The notes under the pieces: model-generated
Told to the model about the DNA's origin: nothing
The model's database searches: none
What the model saw: the letters and a program-made list of their open reading frames with translations, nothing else
Translations under genes and position numbers: made by a program
Shown here: positions 1-10,606 of the stretch, in pieces
How positions within the stretch are numbered: the first letter of the stretch is position 1
Layout of the letters: each line of letters begins with the position of its first letter
NCBI GenBank assembly: GCA_001465935.1
Contig: LNKV01000012.1
Location: 629,302-693,301, forward strand
DNA from: Clarireedia homoeocarpa
Lineage: Eukaryota; Ascomycota; Leotiomycetes; Helotiales; Rutstroemiaceae
DNA length: 64,000 bases
Reading direction: 5' to 3'

Positions 1-1833
1 CTTGCCTACACAAGCTACCTCTTTTTCGATGTATCGCATGGTTCCTGCAATCGATCTGCCTAGGGTGCATAAAGTTATATGCCATCGACCGGCATTGCTG
101 GGCCAAAAGATTCCGAGAGGGAACTACCAGAAACACCAGCGCCAGAAAGAACAGTTGGGGGCGTAAAATAACCAGATGATGGGGATTTCGAAAGTGACAT
201 GTCTTCTTTGTGGATCTCTGCAAGACTTGCAAGACAACTACTAGCACTACTTGGAAGGTAGCACACTGCTAGGAACTGCAATGCACCCTGCAGGACAGCG
301 ACTAGGGATAGGGAGGTTCTCGTTTCGTTCATTTGCCGAGAATTTCCTGCTAAAACGGTTTTCTCCCGACGCAAGTAGGTACCGTGTCTCTCGGCGCGCC
401 TTATCTCGCCTAGCTACTTCAAAGTAATTACTATGAGTAAGTCCAGTGTTCTGCTCGACCGGATAAACTCTGCTCCTACCCATTAGCAGGAGGAATTGCG
501 GTGACAGGTCGAGTGGTCGACCGCCATGATATCGGGAAGTGGGGAGCGATTCCTGTGGTAGACGATAGCCGTGCAGGTGCGTAGCTGACCAGGATGTCGA
601 GGGATTTCGGCTTTCTCTTCCTTTTTGCTTTGGGTTTTTCCTTTTTTTCTGAATCCTGCCCAGCGCTCACTCACCCCAGCCCCAGGTACTTAGAACATGC
701 TCACATCATGTCGAGTCCTCAAAGCAGCTAACCTTCGGAGATCTTTACACTCCAGAGCCTTTCCTCCGTCCTCCGGGCTGATTGAGAGAGTCCCGGGATG
801 GCTTCGTTCCTATTGGAGAGCGCGGAATGCTGCTCGACCGCATATGCGGCTAGGAATGGTGCTTTCTAGATTTTCGAGAATACCTCAGACCACCAAAAAG
901 CAATGTCCATACTGAGGAAGGCTCTTCCTGGTAAACGAACAATGAGCATTTGCGGTGAGCAATCAGATGGCAGCACATTTTTGGGCTGCTTTTGTTGGAT
1001 CGTTGACACGTCTTCTACCTACCTACCCGATTCCGGTAGACTCAGACGTTGTTTTTGCGTTCCAGTCTCGCCAGTCAAGATTAGGTTTGTCCTATTGTCT
1101 TGTCCACACAACGCAACACGCACCAAAACACCACACAACACATCTGAACTCTACTGTGTGAACCTTGTCAATGCTACTAATCATGGCTAGCCGTGCGTTG
1201 CATTTAGATGCTAAAAAGCTAAAAGTAATGAGTGCCTTTGCACATCGCCCATATGCGACTTAGTCTCAGGGCCTATGTCGGTTGGTCCACCCCCACCACA
1301 CTAGACTCATTGTCTAACATACCTCCATGTTATTCCCCAAGGCATGGGCGAAGCAAGGGTTTGCGATCCGTATCCTCTCCTCTCCAGTGGGCTACTCCAG
1401 CTCCAAGGCATATTGCAGCCAAGGTCAGGATCTCAATCCACTTCGATGTCCTATCACATCGACTTTCGTCTCACTATTCATCACCTACATTCTTCATCTC
1501 CACTTCGGGCTTTGCCTCCTGGAATCCATCTTGTGTGCCCTGGTTTCGGCATCGCATAACCCTTTCTTCCTCCTTCCTGTCCTAGCAGTACTATCCGCAT
1601 CAAGATTTCTCTTATATTAGAGGTCCTGCTCATCGGAGGTTCCGATTCTTTCCTCCCTCAAGTTCGTTCTGAAAGCACCCATTGTATACTTCTTTGACCT
1701 TTTCTACATTCTCTAGAATCCATCTTCACTTCCTGCATACCACCATCTCAGACGTTATATCCTCAGCCTTAGTTCTTGCATGCCGCAAACTTCACTGTTC
1801 ATCTACATATCTATCTAAAAATCAATATCCACA
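1..1833. other. Intergenic, no supportable gene
   Basis: Only short unrelated open frames occur on either strand. A minus-strand frame at 75-374 has a plausible C-terminal look (hydrophobic stretch followed by a Ser/Pro/Gly-rich tail), but no upstream exon could be joined to it. The last 600 bases before 1834 are rich in C and T and poor in G on the plus strand, as is common for fungal promoters and leaders, and probably belong to the aminotransferase gene. Confidence 0.5.
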
Positions 1834-3350
1834 ATGTCGCCTGTTGCCATTGCCGAAGTGGCGCATAGCGACACTTTTGTCAGCACTTCATACGCCGGCA
1901 ACGGAGTGTCTTCCTGCAGGAAAGGAGGAGCTGTTCATGACATGAAAAGAACTACATTCTTACTAGATCGACATCTGCACAAAGACTTCCCAGTGGTTGT
2001 GAAAGGGCAAGGAAGTAAACTCTACACAAAAGATGGCCGAGTGATATTTGATGCAACATCAGGTGCTGCTGTATCATGTTTAGGGCATGGCAACGAACGA
2101 GTTATCAGAGCCGTATGTCAGCAGATGACATCAGGTATACCCTATCTTGCGTCAGGGTTCTTTGGCAATGAAACAGTTGATGCTCTTTGTGAAGAGCTCA
2201 TTAAAGGCACTGACCATAAGATGGCCAGAGTCTATTTGACTGGATCCGGTGAGTTTCATTTCCTTCACATCCGTCGACTACGCTAATCAAAACAGGATCG
2301 GAAGCTATGGAAGCGACGGCGAAGCTAACTCGACAGTACTTCTATGAGCAAGACAAATCTACGAAGAGAGTGAATTTCATCGCTCGTCAAGGTTCATATC
2401 ATGGAAACACTCTTGGCGCTCTGAGCATGTCTGGACACCTTGCTCGAAGAGCGCCCTATGCACCATTTCTCATGAATAATGTCCATCACGTGTCTTCATG
2501 CAATCCATACCGCCAACGCTTAGATGGGGAATCCGATGCCGCATTTGTGTCTCGGAAAGCCGCAGAACTCGAAGCGATGTTTCAAGAGCTCGGCCCGGAA
2601 ACAGTGATCGGCTTCGTCGCCGAACCAACTGTTGGTGCGGCTTTGGGCTGTGTGCCTGCCGTATCCGGATACTTGAAAGCTATGAGGGACGTCTGCCACA
2701 GACATGGAGCTTTATTCATTCTTGATGAAGTCATGTGCGGAATGGGCCGATCTGGCACATTGCATGCATGGCAATCCGAAGGAGCCGCGCCAGATCTTCA
2801 AATCATCGGCAAAGGACTTGGAGGAGGGTACCAGCCTATTGCCGCAGTCCTGATATCTCAAAAAGTCGTCAACGTCTTGTACAACGGCAGTGGTCAATTC
2901 GTCCATGGGCAGACCTACCAAGGGATGCCCGTACAAGCAGCTGCCGCACTAGAAGTCCAACGCATCATCCGCTCACACAACCTCCTCGACAACGTTCAAA
3001 AACAGGGTGCATACCTCGGCAAACTTCTCAAACAGCGACTGGGCGACCATCCTAATGTTGGAGAAATTCGCGGCAAGGGTCTCTTCTGGGGTATGGAGTT
3101 CGTTAAGGACAGACGCTCCAAGGCGCCCTTCGAACCCAAACTCAACATCGCGCAAAAGGTGCACGATATGGCCATTTCAGAACCATACAACATGACCCTC
3201 TATCCCGGTACGGGCACATGCGATGGATACTCCGGCGACCATGTTATACTGGCGCCGAATTATCTAGTTTCGAAAAAGGACATTGAACATATCGTTCGGG
3301 TGACGGAAGACGTAGTAAAGTCTGTTTTTGAAAATCTTCATAACTCCTGA
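1834..3350 (+). CDS. Class III PLP-dependent aminotransferase
   Basis: Two exons, 1834-2248 and 2296-3350, joined by a 47-nt GT..AG intron, give 489 residues. The fold-type I class III pattern is clear: a GSEAMEAT-like start of the large domain, the cofactor aspartate in LFILDEVMCGMGRSG, and the Schiff-base lysine in IIGKGLGGGYQP. The small domain with GKGLFWGMEFV follows. The family transfers amino groups between amines or omega-amino acids and keto acids (GABA, ornithine, DAPA and beta-alanine type enzymes). The sequence alone does not fix the substrate. I see no strong N-terminal targeting signal, so a cytosolic enzyme is likely. The length is normal for the family. The start at 1834 follows an A-rich leader (AATATCCACA before ATG). 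The downstream neighbour is a transposon, and no pathway partner lies next to it. Confidence 0.9.
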
Positions 3351-3774
3351 GAGGCCCTCGGTTCAGTTTGGGTTCAGTCATTGGGTCGGTGCAATGGGAA
3401 CGGTTGACTAGGTGCAAATTGTAGATGCGGGTAACAAGGGATCAATTGCAATAAGAGGCTTTGGCGTGATTGGGGAGTTATAAAGGATGGAATGACGGAT
3501 TATTTACTCATGTTAGCAATCTCTCTATGCTCTTTGCTCATCAACAGACGATGGATATGTCTTCTTGAAACTCAAGCTCCGGAGTCTTGGATCTATGCTC
3601 TCGATGCACAGCTTGTCGGTAGACTTTACATGGTGTTGTGGTGGGTGCAGTCTATTAGGACTTCTCATTGTTACATATCATTACCTTCAAAAAGGTATCG
3701 CAAGAGAAAATAAATTACTATCACCAGAAACAGTATCATTCACTGCTCGTCTCTACCCACTCGGGATATATGTA
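3351..3774. other. Intergenic, 3' flank of aminotransferase
   Basis: This stretch holds no coding signal beyond short chance frames. It presumably contains the 3' untranslated region and polyadenylation signals of the aminotransferase. It ends at the TA dinucleotide (3773-3774) where the Tc1 element is inserted. Confidence 0.5.
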
Positions 3775-3825
3775 CAGTACCTAGGATTAAGTTTAGGAAT
3801 CAGAGATTTCGATTTTTTAACCACC
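3775..3825 (+). repeat. Left terminal inverted repeat of Tc1 element
   Basis: The outer 20 bases match the right terminus in inverted orientation with a few mismatches. Similarity continues through an AT-rich block ending in a T-run before 3820. The TA at 3773-3774 lies directly outside. Confidence 0.85.
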
Positions 3826-3930
3826 CACTTCTCCATTTAATTAAAAATCAACCACTCAATATTTTTAATTTAAATCAAGGATTAAGAGTAATATTATAGT
3901 CTAGTTCCAATTAAAAAAATCTGGTATAGC

Positions 3931-5031
3931 CTAGTACTTGGTATGCCACCCCTTGGCCTCAATTACTACATCACGCCTAGATTCCATACTCCTTAAGCAT
4001 AACTCAAATATTTTATCTGGAATATACTTCCAGACTTCAACTAAGGCTTGTTCTAGTGCCTCAAGGGCAATTTCCCCTGTTCCCATCGTCTCAAGCTCAG
4101 GGTGTAACTTTAAGACCCAACTCTTGAGGTGCTACTATATATACTCAATTGGGTTCAGATCTGGGGAGTAAGGTGGCCATTCAAGTACTGGTATAGCTCG
4201 ATCTGCGAACCACTAGCGCACCTTACAGACGTTATAGATAGGTACGTTATCCTGTATAAAAACTAGCCCAGGTTCCCAGCAACCTTCGATATTAAAGTCG
4301 AGCACTTCGAGGTAGGAGTTGGCGGAGTATCTATACTTCTTCGATTCGAAGTCCCAGTCTATTATATAGAGATCAGACTTATAAATAGCCCTATCTTTCC
4401 ACCAAAAACATACCTATACCATCACCGATATATCCTTCGACTTCTTGTAAGTTGTAACATTTGCTGGAAGTAGTCGTTCCGCTGTAGTACAGAATGCCCA
4501 TTCCCTTACCCCGCCTTTACCCCGCTTTGCTGAACACTCATCACTCTATATATACTTTGCAAAGTCGTCGAATGTCCAATACCTTCTAGCTCTACACCAG
4601 TTATATCTAAGACGTACTACTTTCTCTGTAAGGTATAGACGTCGTCTATACCGCCAGTTCGCTATACCAGAAGACTTAAGCATACGCTAGATAGTTTTAA
4701 GGTCTCGTTTCCAACCCAACCCTTTATTGACCTGAGCATAGGTCTCCTTCGGGTTATAGCGTATATATCGTACAAGAGCACGAACTTCTCGATCGGAATA
4801 CTCGATTGGCCAGCCGCTTCGAGGTCTAGTATAGCCTTCGATACGTAATAGGTCAGCCTTTTCTATACTGTAGATAGTAGTGATTAGGACCTTTAAGACC
4901 CTGGCAACTGTAGTGGCTGCAACACCACAAAGACGTGCCCCAATAATCGCTCCTCTCTTTTTAGGGGTTAATTCCCTTCGTTTTTTAATATTGCCATCAA
5001 GGACTCCTAGTATTCGACGTGGTGTAGGCAT
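3931..5031 (-). pseudogene. Tc1 transposase, six in-frame TAG codons
   Basis: One uninterrupted reading frame of 367 codons runs from ATG at 5031 to TAG at 3931, with no frameshift. Six TAG codons lie inside it, at 4687, 4546, 4414, 4213, 4135 and 4132 (lowest base of each codon). The N-terminus carries an HTH region (ELTPKKRGAIIGARLCGVAA). The catalytic triad is still readable: D at codon 164 in SDEC, D at codon 261 in QDNV, and E at codon 296 in NPIEY, giving exactly 34 residues between the last two. Each TAG sits where relatives would have Trp or Gln, which fits TGG or CAG changed to TAG by C-to-T at CpA on either strand. The C-terminus EAKGWHTKY is typical of fungal Tc1 proteins. Confidence 0.9.
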
Positions 5032-5071
5032 AGTTGGTTGATTAAAAAGAGGTGTAGGTAATGATGAACGC

Positions 5072-5121
5072 GTAAAAACGCGATTTTATGGATTTTCGCT
5101 TAAACTTATGCCTTAGTACTG
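5072..5121 (-). repeat. Right terminal inverted repeat of Tc1 element
   Basis: Read on the minus strand from 5121, this repeats the left end with scattered substitutions, many of them transitions. The TA at 5122-5123 lies directly outside and completes the target-site duplication. Confidence 0.85.
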
Positions 5122-5413
5122 TAATCGGGTAATGTAACCACCCAACAACCCCTTGCCTTAATTCCGGTCGTCGGGAAATATCCAATAAAAAGCAACTGAT
5201 CATCCTATCCCTTACCTCACCATCTGCATATCATAGACGCATATACACTACGGGAGTGTTTACAAACCTAACGTCAGCAATACTGCAAGTCATCTCATGT
5301 AGCTTACGCGCAGGCTTACTTGCATGTATAACATGACTCGCATAAGTCCCCTCTGACGCCCGATATCCATGTTCAATACCTCCTCTACAGCCATGCCATG
5401 TCATTTATACGAT
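5122..5413. other. Intergenic between transposon and EFM4
   Basis: This short spacer holds the probable 3' untranslated region of the minus-strand methyltransferase gene. I see no other feature. Confidence 0.4.
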
Positions 5414-6466
5414 TCATTTCCCTTCCGCACCCCCACCGCTATCGCTGCCGCCAATTTTCCTAAAACAAACACTACAGACTGTCTGACCTTTCCTCCCCCC
5501 AAAACTAAAACTTCTATACTCAATTTTCCTCAACACCTCGAACCTCCCCCCATCGTGTCCTTCTCGCTCCGCTGCACCTGGAACAAACCACCCAACCAAC
5601 TCCTCCTCAGTCCAATTACAGCTTGTAATAAGTAACAGACCGTCCCTTCTCACCAACTTCAACACCCTCTCCCTATACCCTTCACAAATTCTCCTTCCTT
5701 GTTCATCCCTCTCCTCACTCAGACTAATCGCATCAAAAGTGCCCTTATCAACGACAACATCCCATCCATGCTCCTGTTTCCCATTGAGGACTTTCGGCTC
5801 CGGCGATTCTTTCATAATATCCCATATTGTCCATTCGATGTCTCGTTCTCCCTCTTTTTCCGTAGCGGATATCCTTCGCGCGAATTCTACTGACTTCTCA
5901 GAGTAATCCACACCCATTAATCGACCTGTCCACTTTTTCTTTGCCCCCTCCGCTTCCGCCTCTTCTCTATCCTCATCACTCTCGTCATCCCCTTCCCCAT
6001 CCCGTAACCGTATCAGAAAATGTCCATTCCCGGTCCCCAAATCTAGAACACTAAGTCCTGCCCTTGTTTCCCTCTCCCCTCCTAGCCCCAATTTCAACAG
6101 ATCGCCCTCGACAACCTCCTCATTCATAAAATCCACAACCTTGTCCTCCGCAGACGAGTCATCGAACCAGATGGTGCCGATATCAGAGGAGTCGAGCGTA
6201 TGGTTGCTGATTTCGAGGTTGTAGAGATTATCCCAACTATGCGGAGATATTTCATCAGTCTAAATATATGAGGAATAGGTGTAAGATTGCTTAGGAAAAG
6301 AGGTATGTGTGAGAGATGTGTATCGAAGAGGGGAAAGAAAAAAAGAAAAAAGAGGGGTAGATAGAGGGGTAATGAGATCATGAAAACAAGGAATTTTGAC
6401 TAACTATTCTTTTGTGCCGAGTGCGGATGGCTCGAGATGTGAAGGCTTTGATGTATCAGGCTCCAT
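5414..6466 (-). CDS. EFM4: Efm4-type protein-lysine N-methyltransferase (translation elongation factor)
   Basis: Exon 1 is 6405-6466 and exon 2 is 5414-6236; the 168-nt intron (donor GTTAGT, acceptor CATAG) joins GTKE to YWDNLYNLEI. The product has 294 residues. It is a seven-beta-strand SAM-dependent methyltransferase: motif I is VLDLGTGNGHFLIRL, post-I is MGVDYS, and the post-II segment is VVDKGTFDAISLS, followed by LLLITSCNWTEEEL. The N-terminal YWDxLYxxE segment and the overall order are those of Efm4/METTL10, which methylates a lysine of eEF1A in the cytoplasm (family knowledge). The acidic insert after motif I (about 15 D/E residues) and the Gly-rich C-terminus are lineage variations. 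A shorter start at 6136 would lose the N-terminal motif, so the spliced model is preferred. Confidence 0.88.
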
Positions 6467-6916
6467 TTTGGGGGTTGACAGGTATATATGAAGAAATATG
6501 AGTCTAGAAAGCTCGTAGATAATAGGTATGTGTTGAGTGTTGAGTAGGAAGAGAAAAAGCGTCGGCGCGGCAAAATTATGAACGCCGCCTTTACGGGGCT
6601 TCTCTTTCGCATTTCGTGACCAGGATGTAGGGCTCTATCGACGAAGTGCGCGTTCATTCTTCTCTTTCTTTGAACATAAATGATCTTGAATCCATGGCCA
6701 CAGCGGACGCCTAAGTACTATGCGGATTTGGTAGTAATTATTGAGGTGTCTTATCGATATCCCCGTGCCCTCTGAGCCGCGAATGGTTATCAACACCCCA
6801 TATGAACCCTCGAGCCTTTATAATTCGTCAAACAATAATTCCCCAAGCGCCAGAACGTCACACCTCCGCTGCGCGACCGTCGTCCGTTCTACACAAGCTC
6901 GCCGCCCCCGATCTGC
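6467..6916. other. Promoter region of EFM4 and 3' flank of MED10
   Basis: Both flanking genes are on the minus strand. The stretch contains no convincing coding frame. It should hold the EFM4 promoter near 6467-6700 and the MED10 3' untranslated region near 6750-6916. Confidence 0.4.
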
Positions 6917-7469
6917 CTATTGCTTATTCCCCCGTCCCGCCTCCTTCCCAGCATTCCTCTTTCCCCCCGTCGCCTCCACAACCCCCTTAACATCATCCGC
7001 TAGCTCCGGCATTGCCCTCTCCATCTCTCCCGCCAAAATATCTCTAAAACTAGCAAACGCATCCATCTTCCCCTTCATCGTCTGATTGCCCTTGCGCGCC
7101 AACTCCACAAATTCTCTCGTGTAAATATCCGGATTACGCCCATTATCCACATACTGGATGAGTTCTGGAGGGATAATCGGTAGTCGGTTTTCGTCTAGCG
7201 TGAGACGATGAACAGATTGTAAAGAGGAGGAGAGTCGCAGAATGGAGGTTTCGAGAATGTCGCGGGAGGGACGACCAGAGATGTCGTAGGAGGAGATTTG
7301 GACGAGGATTTCGTAGAGGTCTTGAATTACGTTTTTGATCGAGTCTTCCATGGTGGTTTGTTAGTTGGGGGCGCTGGAGCTGCAAGTGGAAGGAAAACGA
7401 TGAACGGACGAAAAGCGCAAAAGACTTACGTTCAACCGCATTATGATCCGCGTTATTGACTGGCGCCAT
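6917..7469 (-). CDS. MED10: Mediator complex subunit 10 (Med10/Nut2)
   Basis: Exon 1 is 7430-7469 (MAPVNNADHNAVE) and exon 2 is 6917-7344, giving 155 residues. The frame closes only if the intron (donor GTAAGT at 7429) ends at an AAG acceptor (7347-7345). Acceptors CAG at about 7379 and 7373 are closer to consensus but leave the frame. The first residues look like fungal Med10 N-termini (MAP...), which supports this model. The alternative is a 144-residue protein starting at ATG 7351. The body shows the Med10 pattern: SIKNVIQDLYEILVQISSYD, then a helical LSSSLQSVHRLT, then IPPELIQYVDNGRNPDIYTR. Med10 is a middle-module subunit of nuclear Mediator. The Lys/Gly-rich C-terminus is variable in fungi. 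Confidence 0.9.
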
Positions 7470-7864
7470 TCCTGCGGTAGTGCGGTTGGCAGTGGGATGG
7501 TTAAACGGTTGATGTCAATGTGCTGTGGTAATATTAGGGAAGAAAGAACAAAGACGCAGCCTCGCTTCCAGCCTCGGTTAGGTAAGAGATATAACGACGT
7601 CGTAAAAGCTCTCTTTATGAGTAACAAGAATTCTTAAGACTGTTCTCAGGCCACTGTGAAAATGGAGCATGAGGTATCACTACCAAATTAGCCTTCATGG
7701 ATTTGCAAGCGCAGTTTGGTTTGTTCAAAGTTCGTGTATTTATAGGTTTGTCTCTGTCTGTTCATCATCCATATCTTGCATGCTTGATAACCTCCACTTG
7801 ATTCGTCCACGAGCCCAGTGGTCTGACGCCTTCATCTTAAACCTCTATAGTGCCCTACAGCTTC
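7470..7864. other. MED10 promoter and 3' flank of LIM gene
   Basis: No coding frame is supported here. The half next to 7470 is the likely MED10 promoter, and the half next to 7864 the 3' untranslated region of the LIM-domain gene. Confidence 0.4.
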
Positions 7865-9967
7865 TCACTCTTCACAAAACAAGTTCCTCAGTTCCCTTTT
7901 CAAATCTTCCCTCCTTGGATCCAACCCAAACTCCTCGTCTCCCAACCTTATCACCTCCTTGCCCTTCCATGGACCATTTCCCTTCCCCGCTCCCTCCGTC
8001 TGACTTCTCTCCTTCCTCTTCTTCCCCATCTCACTTGCAATCTCACCCATATTAGCCGTGCCGACTCTCTGCCTCCTAATCTTCTCAATGATCGGTTCCG
8101 GTTGCTTTTCCATCTTATAGGATTTTGGCAGTATCGATGAAATTGGCTTGTATTTGTCCAGATACTCCGTACTCGTGCTAAAAATCGAAGTCGTAACAGG
8201 AGTCTTGTCTATTTTGGACGGGTTGGGGAAACTCTCAAATGTTGAGGACGCTTGTGGAGATGGACTTCCAAGGGACGCTCCAAGTCCGCAGCAGGAGCCT
8301 TTGCGTGATCGTGAAAGCTGTGCGGCATCGGGGGAGACGATCGTATTATCTAGGGGATCAGCTCGGGGATAGGGCGTCGGTCGACGTTCGTAGAGATCTT
8401 TAGGGCGGTAGTCTTGGCTATCGACCTGCATAGGCTCTATGGTTTTAGAGCGACGATGTTTGCGGTAGACCGAGTTTCCATGACTGTGCCCCTTAGGAGC
8501 ACCAATCTCAATGGAGACCGAGCGAGGTCTACTTCTTCGGTTTCGTCTTGAGAACCCTTCTAGCGGTGGCGCAACAGAAGTCACAGGAAGCTTTGTTGCA
8601 TCATCAGTCATGTCTGAGAATGAAGTTAATCTGGAACGGCCGGGGGTTATGCCACCAGCAGCTGATGCCTTCCTTGATGCCTTAGGAGTTATCTCCTCCG
8701 AAGCACAAGACGTAGCAAAACCGTGATCACCAATACAGTCCTCAGTATGATTTATCTGTAGTCCAGCAAAAGCTGCTGGATATGTTGCTCGAGATTCTGA
8801 GACCCTGGCCTTGCGTTGCTGTTCTCTTTCTCGATGTACATTATTCGGAAGCAACGACATCCATTTTGGCAGTGGTTTTGTCTTACTTGGAACAAAAGCC
8901 TGACCAGTCGGATCAAATATTGAAACATAGACATCCAGATTACCATGCCCCGATTCCTCTTCTCCGAAATCCGCGACTTCACGGTCACTATGTGAATGCT
9001 CGTCTTCATCGGAGTTACCGTCCTCTGATACTCCCATATCTGCTGCATCATTGAGAAGAGGAAATTCCTCCTGCAATTGTCAGCCTGTCAGACTTGCTAA
9101 GAACAGAGAACTGCAAACCTGAGGTGTAGATGATTCTTTGATCAACTTCCTGATACTCTTTTCGTCGATCGCTGTCAACCTTCTCGACCTGTTAGGTGAA
9201 TTTTGTGGATCTGCAACAGGCATCTCTTCGCCATCTAACCCCCCCACAATGACATCCTTTCTCTTTCCCTTCCCTTTATCCTTTCCTACGCACCCCAGTC
9301 TATCCTCATCCAACCTCTGCAGCCTACACCTTGTCAATCCCCCATCAAACCTTGAAACATTTTCCAGTCCTCTCTCCAACACCTTCTTCTCGCCATACCC
9401 CTTATCCCTCGTCTCAACCTCACACCACTCGCACAGCGGAATTTTATCCAGCTCCGTCCCCTTCCCATCTCCCTCTTCTCCTCCCTCTATAGCCCACGTA
9501 TTCACGTTACACAATCCAACACCACAAAGTAAACATCCAAAGCATCCACGATGCCAGAAACACCATCCTAAACTAACCACCTCATCGCCGCGCACTATAC
9601 ACTCACCACAGACCCAGCATATACTCAGATCAAGCACTGCACGCCAACAGGCCACGCAGACGATGCGGCTAGAGGAGCCGAGTAGTTTGGGAAGGGAAGG
9701 AGGATGTTGCGGCTGCCAGCAAATAGTGCAGATAAATACTGGTCCAGCAGTTTTTTTGTTTGAGGTTGGGGAAAGGGAAGGCGTCGTTTTGATCGGGGTT
9801 TTGGTGTTAAGAGAGGTGGTCTTTGGTGGAAGAGGAGGACATGGGGAGAGAGGAAAGGTCGCTGCAAGGGAGGTCGAAGGGATGCTCGCTGCTATGGTGT
9901 GGTGGCGAGCACGGGTAAGCATTAAAGAAGAGGTTGGCGGACGGGGAGTTCCTTGACGGTTGGACAT
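7865..9967 (-). CDS. LIM zinc-finger domain protein
   Basis: Exon 1 is 9119-9967 and exon 2 is 7865-9070; the 48-nt intron (GTTTGC..TTGCAG) joins PQ to EEFP. Starting at MSNRQG (9967) gives 684 residues; an upstream in-frame ATG at 9994 would add nine. A LIM-type zinc module follows a low-complexity Pro/Ser/Thr head, at about residues 75-160. It shows ICTICW, CVACW, CWVCGECIVRGDEVVSL and CFWHRGCFGCLLCG, matching the Cys/His spacing of a LIM double finger. The rest (about 400 residues) is polar and Ser/Arg-rich, with basic RSRPRS and RKHRRSK patches, and ends in a charged helix DLKRELRNLFCEE. LIM domains bind proteins, commonly in actin, polarity or nuclear complexes. The partner here is unknown. 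Confidence 0.85.
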
Positions 9968-9994
9968 TATCTTATGCTGATGGTGATTAAACAT

Positions 9995-10606
9995 CTGATC
10001 AGCTCAATGTTGCAGTTCAATGCTGCGTGTCTATAATGAATGTAGAGAATGAATGCATGTATGTGTATACTTATGCTGTATGATTATAATAATGACGTTG
10101 AACAGAAAATCGATACGAAAGGATTTGATTAAACGAATGTAGATGGTGCCAGTATGGTGTCTCAGCTGGCACTGATTGACACGGCCTCCATGTTGTTAGG
10201 TATGCTTGAAGATGCAGATAGATTTGAAAAGTTATCCACTGCTCGAGGTGGACATCTAAAATAGACAGCTTTTTTTCATTTCTCGTTAATTAGGAAGGAG
10301 CAAGCTGAGAACGCCTAAGTACAGAAACAACGACCTTATGAAAATCTCTTGACTCTAACAACATGAATGGATACCCCCTAAAAGGCTCATTTTGTGGAAT
10401 ATCCCTAAAGGTACCCAGGAACTCCAGGCACTATCTCAGAAAAACGTGAATAGATGCCGCATACCTACCAACTCGTGATATGCACAAATATTCAATCTCG
10501 ACGCCACCTATGAACTCCAGAACCAAAGAAAAACAACCCTGGGCATACAAAGAATGTATGAATATATCAACAAGAATAAATGGTCAAGTGCCATTGTCCG
10601 TATGTC
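9995..10606. other. Intergenic between LIM and S/T-rich genes
   Basis: AT-richer spacer upstream of the minus-strand LIM gene and downstream of the next minus-strand gene. I see no coding frame, RNA gene or long repeat in it. Confidence 0.4.

Larger units (their letters stand above)
3775..5121 (-). mobile_element. Tc1/mariner DNA transposon (DD34E), RIP-decayed
   Basis: A 1,347-bp element is flanked by TA on both sides (3773-3774 and 5122-5123), the Tc1/mariner target duplication. Its ends are imperfect inverted repeats of roughly 45-50 bp: CAGTACCTAGGATTAAGTTT inward from 3775, and CAGTACTAAGGCATAAGTTT inward from 5121 on the other strand. Both run on into a similar ATTTCGATTTTT / AAATCGCGTTTTT block. 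One transposase frame on the minus strand fills most of the interior. Size, TIRs, target site and DD34E spacing all match fungal Tc1/impala-like elements. The interior is AT-rich and has six TAG codons attributable to C:G to T:A transitions, so the copy is not autonomous. Confidence 0.93.

Noticed and set aside
75..374. Minus-strand 99-codon frame
   Set aside because: Plausible tail composition but no upstream exon could be joined.
9138..9956. Plus-strand 272-codon open frame
   Set aside because: Antisense to the LIM-domain gene, whose Cys/His spacing is clear; the plus frame is Ser/Pro-rich low complexity.
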